Notes under the pieces: model-generated | Told to the model about the DNA's origin: nothing | Databases searched by the model: none | What the model saw: only the letters and a program-made list of their open reading frames with translations | Shown: positions 17,035 to 25,598 of the stretch, piece by piece | How the letters are laid out: each line of letters opens with the position of its first letter | How positions within the stretch are numbered: the stretch's first letter is position 1 | Assembly: GCF_039521925.1 (NCBI RefSeq) | Contig: NZ_BAAACY010000106.1 | Coordinates: 3,045-67,044 of the forward strand | DNA: 64,000 nucleotides | DNA from: Virgibacillus salarius | GTDB taxonomy: Bacteria; Bacillota; Bacilli; Bacillales; Amphibacillaceae | Direction of reading: 5' to 3' | Position numbers and translations under genes: made by a program

Positions 17035-17595
17035 AAGTTAAGAAAGTATAAAATCGGTGCAATGACTGCGTTAAGCCAAGTAGTTATTTTGAAATGTTAG
17101 ATGTATATTGGTGCTCCGACTAATTACTTCGCTTTCCGAGGGCACGGCCTCAACTAACTTTGCAAAGAAGAACACGTTGCAAAGTGGATTTTCGGCTCGC
17201 GCAATTCCCGCAGGAGTCTACGTAATTAGTCTCCGCTATGAGAAGGTGCAACAATACTGTCATAAGTAATAGGTTGACTTTTTTTACAATGGGTAAAGTG
17301 AAAATCGCTATCCGTGAGTATAAAAGCAGCTGTGTTACTTCATGCTAGCGTTGTAGAGCCTAATAATAGCGAAGGGCGGCCACTTCAACTCCTGTGGGAA
17401 ATGTTTGACCTGAAGATCCACTTTTTTGAGCGGGTTTTGCTAAAAAAGTTAGCTGAAGGACAAACCCCACGGAAAGGGAAGTGGGCAGCCGGAGTGGTGG
17501 TCAAGCAGTAGCTATTATTCCATAATAGCTACTAGAGGAAGCTTAAATCTGAGCATTTAGTGATAAGGACTGAGCGAATTTTGCTCCGTTTTTTT
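17035..17595 (+). repeat. R repeat, copy R2 (complete)
   Basis: Complete copy whose nested stems are best preserved. GACTAATTAC (17118-17127) pairs perfectly with GTAATTAGTC (17222-17231); inside, ACTTTGCAA (17157-17165) pairs with TTGCAAAGT (17177-17185). The hairpin AGTAGCTATTAT/ATAATAGCTACT is at 17507-17533. The distal GAGC/GCTC terminator-like hairpin has one mismatch relative to R1. A 65-codon GTG-initiated frame (17314-17511) is shared with R3 but lacks a ribosome site. Confidence 0.9.
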
Positions 17596-17659
17596 AGGTC
17601 TATTTCCTTGCGCTTCTTACGAGTTGAGTATGTATAATCAGTAAAAACCTAATATGACA

Positions 17660-17687
17660 GCAGGATATCATCTTGTTCATATAGAAT
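17660..17687 (+). promoter_or_regulatory. Sigma-H promoter of spo0F
   Basis: GCAGGATAT (17660-17668), a 12-base spacer and ATAGAAT (17681-17687) match the sigma-H consensus RnAGGAwww-N12-RnnGAAT at every defined position. spo0F is a known sigma-H target in B. subtilis. Confidence 0.85.
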
Positions 17688-17733
17688 ATAAGTGATGGGG
17701 GATAAATGCTTTTGGAAAGGGGATATTCATTAT

Positions 17734-18093
17734 ATGAAAAAGAAAATTTTAATTGTCGATGACCAACCTGGAATCTGTATGCTACTGACAGATATCCTTA
17801 CAAATGAAGGTTATCATGTGGAAACTGCGAAAACAGGTAAAGAAGGATTGGACAAAGTCACTTCCTCTTCTTTCCAATTATTAATGATTGATTATAAGCT
17901 GCCAATTTATAATGCATTCGAGGTAATACGATTGATGAATCAAACAGGTGTATCTACACGAACTATTGTAATGAGCGGTATAACAGAAGAAGTTATTCGT
18001 GAGAATGAAGATTGTAGCAACGTAGAAAGTGTGCTAACGAAGCCTTTTAATATCCAAGAAGTATGTGATTTGGTCAAATCAATTATTGGTTGA
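17734..18093 (+). CDS. spo0F: Sporulation phosphorelay response regulator Spo0F
   Basis: Single receiver domain of 119 residues with no output domain; carries phosphate from sporulation kinases to Spo0B. Acidic pocket Asp9-Asp10 in LIVDDQ, phosphoacceptor Asp53 in MIDYKLP and conserved Lys in TKPFN are present. Unusually, the loop after the phosphosite reads PIYNAFEVI where the family has PGMDGIEIL, and the switch position is Ser (VMSGITEE) rather than Thr. ATG at 17734 (SD AAAGGGGAT) is chosen over an upstream in-frame ATG at 17692, which overlaps the promoter region. Location between pyrG and fbaA is the conserved spo0F position. Confidence 0.88.
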   Translation: MKKKILIVDDQPGICMLLTDILTNEGYHVETAKTGKEGLDKVTSSSFQLLMIDYKLPIYNAFEVIRLMNQTGVSTRTIVMSGITEEVIRENEDCSNVESVLTKPFNIQEVCDLVKSIIG

Positions 18094-18193
18094 CTAGCAG
18101 GATTGTTGCGACTTTGAGTTGTTGTTGGTATTCTAATATTGTAATTAAATTATTTTCAAATAGGTGCATAGTTCATCTAAGAGGAGGATATAT

Positions 18194-19051
18194 ATGCCAT
18201 TAGTATCAATGAAAGAGATGCTAGAAAAAGGGAAAGACAATGGTTATGCAGTTGGTCAGTTCAATTTAAATAACCTGGAATACGCACAAGCGATTCTTCA
18301 GGCAGCAGAAGAAGAGAACTCCCCAGTAATCCTTGGGGTATCAGAAGGTGCTGCTAAATATATGGGTGGCTTCAACGTTGTTGTATCAATGGTGAAGGCA
18401 CTTATGGAATCGTATGGTACAACCGTACCTGTTGCTATACATTTAGATCATGGTTCAAGTTTTGCTAAGTGTGCAGAAGCTATTCACGCTGGCTTTACAT
18501 CCGTAATGATTGATGCATCTCATGATCCACTTGAAGAAAACATAGCAATTACTAAAAAGGTTGTGGAACTAGCTCATCTTCATGGTGTATCCGTTGAAGC
18601 TGAATTGGGAACAGTTGGTGGTCAAGAAGATGATGTGATAGCAGACGGTGTTATTTATGCTGATCCAAAGGAATGTAAAGAATTAGTGGATCAAACTGGT
18701 ATTGATTGTTTAGCTCCAGCGCTTGGTTCAGTGCACGGACCATACAAAGGAGAACCCAATTTAGGATTTAAAGAAATGGAAGAAATTCTTTCAACTGTTA
18801 AATTACCGTTAGTTTTACATGGTGGTACGGGAATCCCTACTAAAGATATTCAGCGTGCTATTTCTTTAGGTACTGCGAAAATCAATGTGAATACGGAGAA
18901 CCAAATCTCTCAAACAAACGCTGTACGTCAAGTATTAAAAGATAAGCCTGAGCTTTATGATCCACGTAAATACCTAGGACCTGGTACAGAAGCAATCAAG
19001 CAAACCGTTATTGGCAAGATGCGTGAATTTGGTTCATCACAACAAGCATAA
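18194..19051 (+). CDS. fbaA: Class II fructose-bisphosphate aldolase
   Basis: Zinc-dependent reversible cleavage of fructose-1,6-bisphosphate to triose phosphates. 285 residues, identical to the usual Bacillus length when started at ATG 18194, which has GAGGAGG seven bases upstream; an in-frame ATG at 18164 lacks a ribosome site. Metal-site motifs: HLDHGSS (~82-88), GTVGGQEDD (~143-151), HGGTGIP (~209) and NVNTENQ (~231). TTGAGT-17-TATTGT upstream (18116-18144) is a possible promoter. Followed closely by tal, with which it shares triose and sugar phosphates. Confidence 0.96.
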   Translation: MPLVSMKEMLEKGKDNGYAVGQFNLNNLEYAQAILQAAEEENSPVILGVSEGAAKYMGGFNVVVSMVKALMESYGTTVPVAIHLDHGSSFAKCAEAIHAGFTSVMIDASHDPLEENIAITKKVVELAHLHGVSVEAELGTVGGQEDDVIADGVIYADPKECKELVDQTGIDCLAPALGSVHGPYKGEPNLGFKEMEEILSTVKLPLVLHGGTGIPTKDIQRAISLGTAKINVNTENQISQTNAVRQVLKDKPELYDPRKYLGPGTEAIKQTVIGKMREFGSSQQA

Positions 19052-19086
19052 TCGGTAACAGCTTATTAGTTAGGAGGCGACAATCA

Positions 19087-19728
19087 ATGAAATTCTTTAT
19101 TGATACAGCCAATATTGATGAAATTCGTGAGGCAAATGCACTTGGCGTTTTAGATGGTGTCACAACTAACCCAAGTTTAGTTTCTAAAGAGGATGTATCT
19201 TTTCACGATCGATTACGTGAAATCACAGAAGAAGTTTCTGGATCTGTGAGTGCAGAGGTGATTTCCGAGGATGCAGAAGGAATGATTCGTGAAGGGAAAG
19301 AACTTGCGGCAATCGCACCAAACATAACAGTTAAAGTTCCAATGACATTGGAAGGACTAAAAGCTGTTAAAGCATTTAGCGAATTGAATATTAAAACCAA
19401 CGTTACGCTAATTTTCAATGCTAATCAAGCGCTACTTGCTGCGCGTGCAGGAGCTACGTATGTTTCACCTTTTCTAGGTAGATTAGATGATATTGGCCAT
19501 GACGGTATGGTATTAATTGAAACCATTTCAGAGATATTTAATAAACATGATATTCATGCACAAATAATTGCGGCTTCTATACGTCATCCACTACATGTTA
19601 TAGATGCTGCTAAAAAGGGTGCGCATATTGCTACTATTCCGTTTAAAGTATTGGAGCAGCTGGTAAAACATCCATTAACTGATCAGGGAATCGAGAAATT
19701 CCTTGCTGATTGGAATAAGCAAAAATAA
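19087..19728 (+). CDS. tal: Transaldolase (TalC/MipB type)
   Basis: Small single-domain transaldolase of the pentose phosphate pathway, 213 residues. Schiff-base lysine is Lys83 in TVKVPMT; TNPSLVSKE near 28 and FLGRLDDIG near 133 are family signatures. The fructose-6-phosphate aldolase subgroup has the same fold; genome position next to fbaA (B. subtilis ywjH) favours transaldolase. SD TAGGAGGCGA precedes ATG. Confidence 0.94.
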   Translation: MKFFIDTANIDEIREANALGVLDGVTTNPSLVSKEDVSFHDRLREITEEVSGSVSAEVISEDAEGMIREGKELAAIAPNITVKVPMTLEGLKAVKAFSELNIKTNVTLIFNANQALLAARAGATYVSPFLGRLDDIGHDGMVLIETISEIFNKHDIHAQIIAASIRHPLHVIDAAKKGAHIATIPFKVLEQLVKHPLTDQGIEKFLADWNKQK

Positions 19729-19758
19729 TTGCATAATAATGGAAGAAGTACACATCCT

Positions 19759-19838
19759 AAGGAACAGAAGCAGCAGTACTTGCTGCAAATAAGTTTGCAA
19801 GTCAATGTTAGCATAATTCGATGCTAATCATGTTCCTT
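19759..19838 (+). promoter_or_regulatory. Structured multi-branch leader before murA2
   Basis: Outer stem AAGGAACA (19759-19766)/TGTTCCTT (19831-19838) encloses hairpins GCAGCA/TGCTGC (19770-19786) and TTAGCAT/ATGCTAA (19808-19826). A competing hairpin, ACTT..GCAAA/TTTGCAAGT (19777-19801), would disrupt the first. No T-run follows, so it is not a terminator; it ends 21 bases before the murA2 start. Confidence 0.55.
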
Positions 19839-19858
19839 GCCTAAGTGGGGTTATCTTA

Positions 19859-21145
19859 ATGCAAAAAATGTTAGTTGAAGGTGGCCATGTTCTAAATGGC
19901 AAAGTACGAATCAGCGGAGCGAAGAATAGTGCTGTAGCGCTATTGCCAGCCGCGATTTTAGCTGATTCTAATGTAACTATTGAAGGACTACCAGAGATTT
20001 CAGACGTATATACATTAGGCGATTTACTTGAGGAAATCGGTGGTACGGTTTCCTGGGATGGACAAACCGTTCATATCAATCCTGAGAATATGATTGCCAT
20101 GCCTCTCCCTAATGGGAAAGTGAAAAAGCTTAGAGCCTCCTATTATTTTATGGGAGCAATGCTAGGAAAATTTAAAAAGGCAGTTATCGGACTTCCGGGT
20201 GGTTGTTTTTTAGGACCACGTCCAATCGATCAGCATATTAAAGGGTTTGAAGCACTTGGTGCAGAGGTAACGAATGAACAAGGAGCTATTTACCTTCGGG
20301 CGAATGAACTTAGAGGTGCAAGAATCTACCTTGATGTTGTAAGCGTTGGTGCAACAATCAATATCATGTTAGCTGCAGTAAAGGCAAAAGGAAAAACAGT
20401 TATTGAGAATGCTGCAAAGGAACCTGAAATAATTGATGTGGCTACACTGCTTACGAATATGGGAGCAAAAATAAAAGGGGTAGGTACGGATGTAATCCGG
20501 ATTGAAGGAGTACCTTCGCTTAATGGTTGCAGACATACTATTATCCCTGATCGTATTGAAGCAGGTACTTACACGATAGCTGCTGCAGCACAAGGGAAAG
20601 AGGTTATCATCGATAATGTAATTCCTCCTCATTTGGAATCACTTTTAGCTAAGCTACGTGAGATGGGGATATCTATTGAAGAGAGTGCGGAACAGTTACT
20701 TATTGCTCCTAAAAGTCCATTGAAAAGTGTTGATATAAAAACACTTGTTTACCCAGGATTTCCGACAGACCTACAACAGCCATTTACTACCTTGTTGACG
20801 AAAGCGGTAAATACGGGTGTGGTTACAGACACGATTTATTCTGCTCGCTTAAAGCATATAGATGAATTAAGAAGAATGAATGCGTCTATTAAAGTAGAAG
20901 GTGGATCTGCTATTGTCTCTGGCCCCGTTCAGCTACAAGCTGCTAAAGTTAACGCTACGGATCTCCGAGCAGGTGCCGCATTAATAATTGCTGGACTTAT
21001 GGCAGATGGAGTTACCGAAATAACTGGACTCGATCATGTTGATCGAGGATATGAGAAAATCACAGATAAATTAACCGACCTAGGTGCTAAAATTTGGCGT
21101 GAAGAATTGACAGATCAAGAAATTATACAACTACAGAATTCTTAG
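19859..21145 (+). CDS. murAB: UDP-N-acetylglucosamine 1-carboxyvinyltransferase (second MurA)
   Basis: Transfers enolpyruvate from PEP to UDP-GlcNAc, first committed peptidoglycan step. 428 residues; catalytic Cys116 in GGCFLGPRPID, UDP-GlcNAc-binding SGAKNSAVALLPAA near residue 18, RIEAGTY near 228, HPGFPTD-equivalent YPGFPTD near 300. It is the paralogue found between tal and glpX (MurAB/MurZ position); a second enzyme is at 49589. SD AGTGGGG. It sits behind an unusual structured leader. Confidence 0.95.
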   Translation: MQKMLVEGGHVLNGKVRISGAKNSAVALLPAAILADSNVTIEGLPEISDVYTLGDLLEEIGGTVSWDGQTVHINPENMIAMPLPNGKVKKLRASYYFMGAMLGKFKKAVIGLPGGCFLGPRPIDQHIKGFEALGAEVTNEQGAIYLRANELRGARIYLDVVSVGATINIMLAAVKAKGKTVIENAAKEPEIIDVATLLTNMGAKIKGVGTDVIRIEGVPSLNGCRHTIIPDRIEAGTYTIAAAAQGKEVIIDNVIPPHLESLLAKLREMGISIEESAEQLLIAPKSPLKSVDIKTLVYPGFPTDLQQPFTTLLTKAVNTGVVTDTIYSARLKHIDELRRMNASIKVEGGSAIVSGPVQLQAAKVNATDLRAGAALIIAGLMADGVTEITGLDHVDRGYEKITDKLTDLGAKIWREELTDQEIIQLQNS

Positions 21146-21229
21146 AGAGAAGTTAGCATAAGGTTAGGGAATACCTTTGTAAAAATTCTTCTCGGGATGA
21201 GGATATTTTACAAAAGGGAGAGATACGTA

Positions 21230-22201
21230 ATGGAAAGAAGTTTAACAATGGAATTGGTTCGGGTTACCGAAGCAGCCGCATTAAAATCTGCTCGTTGGAT
21301 GGGTAGAGGTAAAAAAGATGAAGCAGATGATGCAGCAACAACAGCTATGCGTGATGTATTTGATACTATTCCAATGCAAGGTACTGTAGTTATCGGTGAG
21401 GGAGAAATGGATGAAGCTCCAATGTTATATATTGGGGAACAGCTTGGCACAGGTCATGGACCTGGAGTAGACGTTGCTGTTGATCCACTTGAAGGTACAA
21501 GTATTGTTGCAAATGGTTCATGGAATGCACTAGCAGTTATTGCTATTGCTGACAAAGGTACATTATTACATGCACCAGATATGTATATGCAGAAAATTGC
21601 TGTTGGACCAGAGGCTGTTGGGAAGATTGATATCAATGCATCAACGATAGAAAACCTTCAGGCAGTAGCAAAGGCAAAAAATAAAGCTGTTGAAGATGTT
21701 GTGGTAACTGTTCTAGATAGACCTAGACATGAGAAATTGATTCAAGAAATTCGTGACGCAGGAGCGCGTATTAAATTAATTTCTAATGGTGATGTAGCAG
21801 GTGCAATTAACACCGCTTTTGATGAAACGGGTGTAGACATTTTACTGGGAACTGGTGGTGCTCCTGAGGGGGTTATAGCTGCAGTTGCATTAAAATGTCT
21901 AGGCGGTGAAATGCAAGGGAAGCTCGTGCCATCTAACACAGAGGAAGAAGAACGTTGTGAAAAAATGGGAATAGCTGATTTGAACAAAGTACTTACGATG
22001 AAAGACTTCTGTAGTGGTGATGATGCTATTTTCGCGGCTACTGGTGTAACAGATGGTGAATTACTAAAAGGTGTACAATTTAAGGGTACAAAGGCTAAAA
22101 CAGAAACCATTGTAATGCGTGCGAAAAGTGGTACAGTACGATTTATTGATGGTGCGCATAGCCTGCAGAAAAAACCTGATCTTGTTATTAAACCAGAATA
22201 A
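21230..22201 (+). CDS. glpX: Class II fructose-1,6-bisphosphatase
   Basis: Gluconeogenic dephosphorylation of fructose-1,6-bisphosphate. 323 residues from ATG 21230, which has AAAGGGAGAG upstream; a longer in-frame start at 21197 has none. Metal-binding segments: GEGEMDEAP (~56-64) and DPLEGT (~85-90), followed by ARSW-like NGSWNALAVIA. Product feeds the same pool as FbaA and Tal nearby. Matches B. subtilis ywjI by position. Confidence 0.95.
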   Translation: MERSLTMELVRVTEAAALKSARWMGRGKKDEADDAATTAMRDVFDTIPMQGTVVIGEGEMDEAPMLYIGEQLGTGHGPGVDVAVDPLEGTSIVANGSWNALAVIAIADKGTLLHAPDMYMQKIAVGPEAVGKIDINASTIENLQAVAKAKNKAVEDVVVTVLDRPRHEKLIQEIRDAGARIKLISNGDVAGAINTAFDETGVDILLGTGGAPEGVIAAVALKCLGGEMQGKLVPSNTEEEERCEKMGIADLNKVLTMKDFCSGDDAIFAATGVTDGELLKGVQFKGTKAKTETIVMRAKSGTVRFIDGAHSLQKKPDLVIKPE

Positions 22202-22269
22202 CGTATGAAAATAATGAAATGTGGTTACAACTGTTGTGTGTAGCTATACTTTCTTTTTTAGAGATGATA

Positions 22270-22306
22270 GAAAAGGAAGCCAGTCAAGTGTAGTGGCTTC
22301 CTTTTC
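22270..22306. terminator. Terminator after glpX
   Basis: GAAAAGGAAGCCA (22270-22282) pairs perfectly with TGGCTTCCTTTTC (22294-22306), 13 bp with A- and T-rich flanks, usable in both directions. Confidence 0.85.
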
Positions 22307-22463
22307 TATATAAACTACAAAATTTAGCATGTGCTGTATTTTAAAAGCGAACAATAATTGGAATTAGTGATATACGTAATAAATAATCACTAGCTACCTC
22401 AATGTAAATGATGACACAACCTCTAAATCTTTAAGATTTTCTATGATATTTGTCATTATGGTG

Positions 22464-22492
22464 TTGAATATTAATCATCAAAAGAGTATTAT
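22464..22492 (+). promoter_or_regulatory. Candidate rho promoter
   Basis: TTGAAT (22464-22469), 17-base spacer, TATTAT (22487-22492). It would give a ~170-base leader before rho, compatible with the Rho-dependent autoregulation known for B. subtilis rho. Nothing else is evident in 22307-22672. Confidence 0.55.
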
Positions 22493-22672
22493 GGTATATG
22501 TTTAATACATGATTATATCGTTGGACTTCTAATCTAGCTTCCGAAATTTTCTTCATTTCTACAAGGACAGACCTTCCAAAAAAGAAGTGAAAATCACAAA
22601 CTCGTAATAATGCAATGGGTTTTAGTAATTATATTTTTTCTATGTTTAATATTAAATAGGCGTGGTGATTTT

Positions 22673-23953
22673 ATGGCAGGATTAACTATCTCCCATCTGG
22701 AGACGTTAACATTGAAAGAAATTTATGCATTAGCAAGGGAGTATAAAGTCTCTTATTATGCAAAGTTAACGAAAAAAGAACTTATTTTTGCAATTTTAAA
22801 AGGACAGGCTGAAAAAGATGGGTATCTATTTATGGATGGGATTTTAGAGATTATTCCATCAGAAGGATTCGGCTTCTTAAGACCTATTAATTATTCCCCG
22901 AGTGCAGAGGATATTTATATATCTGCATCGCAAATTCGTCGCTTTGATTTACGAAATGGGGATAAAGTATCTGGTAAAGTTCGTCCACCTAAAGAAAATG
23001 AAAGATATTACGGGTTATTACATGTAGATGCGGTAAATGGTGATGATCCTGAAACAGCGAAGGAAAGAGTTCACTTCCCAGCTCTAACGGCATTGTATCC
23101 AGATCGTCTAATGAAACTTGAGACAGAAACAAATAAATTGTCTACGCGTATCATTGATTTAATGACACCGGTAGGTTATGGTCAACGAGGTTTAATTGTT
23201 GCACCCCCTAAAGCTGGTAAAACAATGCTTCTAAAAGAGATCGCAAACAGTATTTCTGAAAACCATCCAGATGCAAAGCTTATTATTCTACTTGTTGATG
23301 AACGTCCAGAGGAAGTAACTGATATTGAAAGATCTGTACATCCTGATGTTGATGTAGTAAGTTCTACATTTGATGAAGTACCAGAGAGTCATATTAAAGT
23401 TTCAGAATTAGTGCTGGAAAGAGCAATGCGTTTAGTGGAGCATAAACGTGATGTTATTGTGCTAATGGATAGTATTACGCGGCTGGCGCGAGCATACAAT
23501 CTGGTTATCCCTCCAAGCGGGCGTACACTTTCTGGTGGTATTGATCCTGCGGCATTTCACCGTCCAAAACGATTCTTTGGAGCAGCGAGAAATATTGAAG
23601 AAGGCGGAAGCTTTACAATTCTTGCTACAGCATTAGTTGATACAGGATCACGGATGGATGATGTAATTTATGAAGAGTTCAAGGGCACAGGTAACATGGA
23701 ATTACATTTAGATCGTAACCTTGCCCAACGTAGAATCTTTCCTGCAATTGATATTCTACGTTCAGGTACAAGAAAAGAAGAATTACTTGTAGAAAAAGCC
23801 CATCTAGATAAAATGTGGGCAATCCGTAAAACAATGCAAGATTCAAATGACTTCCTCGAACGTTTCCTAAGGCGGCTTAAATCTTCAAAAAATAATGAAG
23901 AATTTTTCCAATTAATGGACGAAGAAATGAAACGCCGTGGCACTAAGAGGTAA
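22673..23953 (+). CDS. rho: Transcription termination factor Rho
   Basis: Hexameric RNA-dependent ATPase that terminates transcription. 426 residues from ATG 22673 (weak site GGCGTGGTGA); the upstream in-frame ATG at 22610 would add a hydrophobic leader unlike the family and is rejected. N-terminal helix bundle and cold-shock-like RNA-binding domain (SEGFGFLRP ~ 61-69), Walker A APPKAGKT (~178-185), Walker B VIVLMDS (~263), Q-loop region and R-loop VDTGSRMDD. High resemblance to B. subtilis Rho throughout, with divergence only in the C-terminal 30 residues. Confidence 0.97.
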   Translation: MAGLTISHLETLTLKEIYALAREYKVSYYAKLTKKELIFAILKGQAEKDGYLFMDGILEIIPSEGFGFLRPINYSPSAEDIYISASQIRRFDLRNGDKVSGKVRPPKENERYYGLLHVDAVNGDDPETAKERVHFPALTALYPDRLMKLETETNKLSTRIIDLMTPVGYGQRGLIVAPPKAGKTMLLKEIANSISENHPDAKLIILLVDERPEEVTDIERSVHPDVDVVSSTFDEVPESHIKVSELVLERAMRLVEHKRDVIVLMDSITRLARAYNLVIPPSGRTLSGGIDPAAFHRPKRFFGAARNIEEGGSFTILATALVDTGSRMDDVIYEEFKGTGNMELHLDRNLAQRRIFPAIDILRSGTRKEELLVEKAHLDKMWAIRKTMQDSNDFLERFLRRLKSSKNNEEFFQLMDEEMKRRGTKR

Positions 23954-23985
23954 AGCGTCAACTTCAATTATTTAATTCTATACTA

Positions 23986-24014
23986 TTGCATTCAGATGGC
24001 CAGACTGTTATAAT
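23986..24014 (+). promoter_or_regulatory. rpmE promoter
   Basis: TTGCAT (23986-23991), 17 bases, TATAAT (24009-24014). Transcript would start near 24021, leaving a ~90-base leader that could carry an L31-type autoregulatory structure; I could not define one. Confidence 0.75.
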
Positions 24015-24109
24015 CTTTTTATGTGAGTTTAGATAAGGTATTGTACCTATGACGGCTCTTACAATAACTCTGTTTCCAAAGGACTCAGGGCAAAAAGGAG
24101 TGGAATAAC

Positions 24110-24355
24110 ATGAAAAAGGAAATTCATCCAGAATACAGAAAAGTAGTATTTCTTGATACAAGCTCAGATTTTAAATTCTTGAGTGGTTCAACAAAGTCTT
24201 CTGACGAAACAATTGAGTGGGAAGATGGTAACACATACCCATTGATTCGTGTGGAGATCAGTTCAGAATCACATCCTTTCTACACTGGTAAACAAAAAGC
24301 TGATAAAGTTGGCGGCCGCGTAGATCGATTCAAGAAAAAATATAATATGAAATAA
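24110..24355 (+). CDS. rpmE: 50S ribosomal protein L31, type B (zinc-independent)
   Basis: 81-residue L31 protein bridging ribosomal subunits. It contains no cysteine at all, so lacks the zinc ribbon of type A L31 and has the longer type B length. The HPFYTGKQ and KKKYNM motifs are shared by L31 proteins. B. subtilis carries the zinc-binding form at this rho-tdk position and the type B form (ytiA/rpmE2) elsewhere under Zur control; here type B occupies the main locus. SD AAAAAGGAGTGG. Confidence 0.95.
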   Translation: MKKEIHPEYRKVVFLDTSSDFKFLSGSTKSSDETIEWEDGNTYPLIRVEISSESHPFYTGKQKADKVGGRVDRFKKKYNMK

Positions 24356-24404
24356 ATAGCAGGAACACGTTGATGTCCTAGCTAGAATTATTGAAAATAA
24401 CCTT

Positions 24405-24442
24405 AAAAACAGGCAAAACGTCTAATCTTTGCCTGTTTTTTA
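24405..24442 (+). terminator. Terminator after rpmE
   Basis: ACAGGCAAA (24409-24417) pairs with TTTGCCTGT (24428-24436) followed by TTTTTTACTTTTTAC. Confidence 0.88.
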
Positions 24443-24609
24443 CTTTTTACTACGAGAGAATGTGGAAAGAGGACGAACCAGACGTTATCATGTTATTCTG
24501 ATATATTAACAGCGTTTTTTAATAAATGCTTTATTTCCATGTAAGGTAAAATAAATGACGGGTAAACTACTAAGATACATTGTAATTATTGAAAGAGAGG
24601 ACACTTATC

Positions 24610-25239
24610 ATGTATGTGATGAAGCAAAGTGGTTGGGTCGAAGTAATATGTGGCAGTATGTTCTCTGGTAAATCTGAAGAACTAATCCGCCGTGTTCGTC
24701 GAGCAACCTATGCAAACCTATCAGTACGAGTGTTTAAACCAGCTATTGATAATCGATATGAAGAAGAGGCAGTTGTTTCGCATAACGGTACTTCAATTAT
24801 TGCTAGACCGGTGAGTAGTTCAGATGAGTTATTAGAGCATATGGATGAAAAAGTAGACATCGTTGGCATTGATGAGGTCCAATTTTTTGATGAGAATATA
24901 GTTGACACAGTTGAAGAATTAGCAAATAAAGGGATTCGTGTGATTACTGCTGGCTTGGATACAGATTTTCGCGGAGAACCATTTGGACCAATGCCGAAGC
25001 TAATGGCTTTAAGTGAGTCGGTGACGAAGCTGAATGCCATCTGTCCGATTTGCGGTTCACCAGCTAGCCGTACACAACGTTTGATTAATAATAAGCCCGC
25101 TTCGTATGATGATCCAATTATTTTAGTCGGAGCATCGGAGTCTTATGAGCCAAGATGCCGCCATCATCACGAAGTGCCTAATAAACCAACGAATGCTATT
25201 TTAAATAGCTTATCGAAGCTATCAAGATCAAGGGGTTGA
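24610..25239 (+). CDS. tdk: Thymidine kinase
   Basis: Type II thymidine kinase salvaging thymidine to dTMP. 209 residues from ATG 24610 (GAGAGG nine bases upstream). P-loop GSMFSGKSEE at residues 15-24; Walker B-like DEVQFF (~90-95); structural zinc site formed by CPICGS and the distal CRHHH; lasso-loop tyrosine in SYDDP. Same rho-rpmE-tdk-prfA order as Bacillus. Confidence 0.97.
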   Translation: MYVMKQSGWVEVICGSMFSGKSEELIRRVRRATYANLSVRVFKPAIDNRYEEEAVVSHNGTSIIARPVSSSDELLEHMDEKVDIVGIDEVQFFDENIVDTVEELANKGIRVITAGLDTDFRGEPFGPMPKLMALSESVTKLNAICPICGSPASRTQRLINNKPASYDDPIILVGASESYEPRCRHHHEVPNKPTNAILNSLSKLSRSRG

Positions 25240-25263
25240 CTAAAAGCAGCTCCATACCTACAT

Positions 25264-25346
25264 ACTGGAATATACTCGCTTTCTGCGTCCAGCCCTCTTG
25301 GGCTTTACATCGTTTCTTTTTTCGCAGGAGCCTCGTATATTCCAGT
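25264..25346. repeat. Hairpin element sharing the R-repeat core
   Basis: Perfect 12-base arms ACTGGAATATAC (25264-25275) and GTATATTCCAGT (25335-25346) enclose TCGCTTTCTGCG ... AGCCC/GGGCT ... CGCAGGAG. The core words TCGCTTTC(C/T)GCG and CGCAGGAG(C/T)CT also occur in R1-R4, where the outer arms are a different complementary pair (GACTAATTAC/GTAATTAGTC). Confidence 0.7.
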
Positions 25347-25598
25347 TTCTATATTAAATATAATCCCCACTAATTGCAGTTTCGCTTTATATATCCTTTG
25401 TTTTTACTGTTTAAAAGCGTTTTAAACCCGATAAACTGGTTGTATAAGAATAGAATGATAAGAAGGAAGTACAAGCGACAACTAAACATTTGGTTTTAAG
25501 TTAAAATTGTTTTGTACTTCGCTGTATAACAATGCATAAATATATTCTGTATGTGTAATAGAAAAAATCATATAATAGATGAGCAAGTGGGTATAACT

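Noticed and set aside
17260..17300. Promoter TTGACT...TACAAT in the R repeat
   Set aside because: TTGACT and TACAAT are only five bases apart; no -10 at 16-18 bases is convincing.
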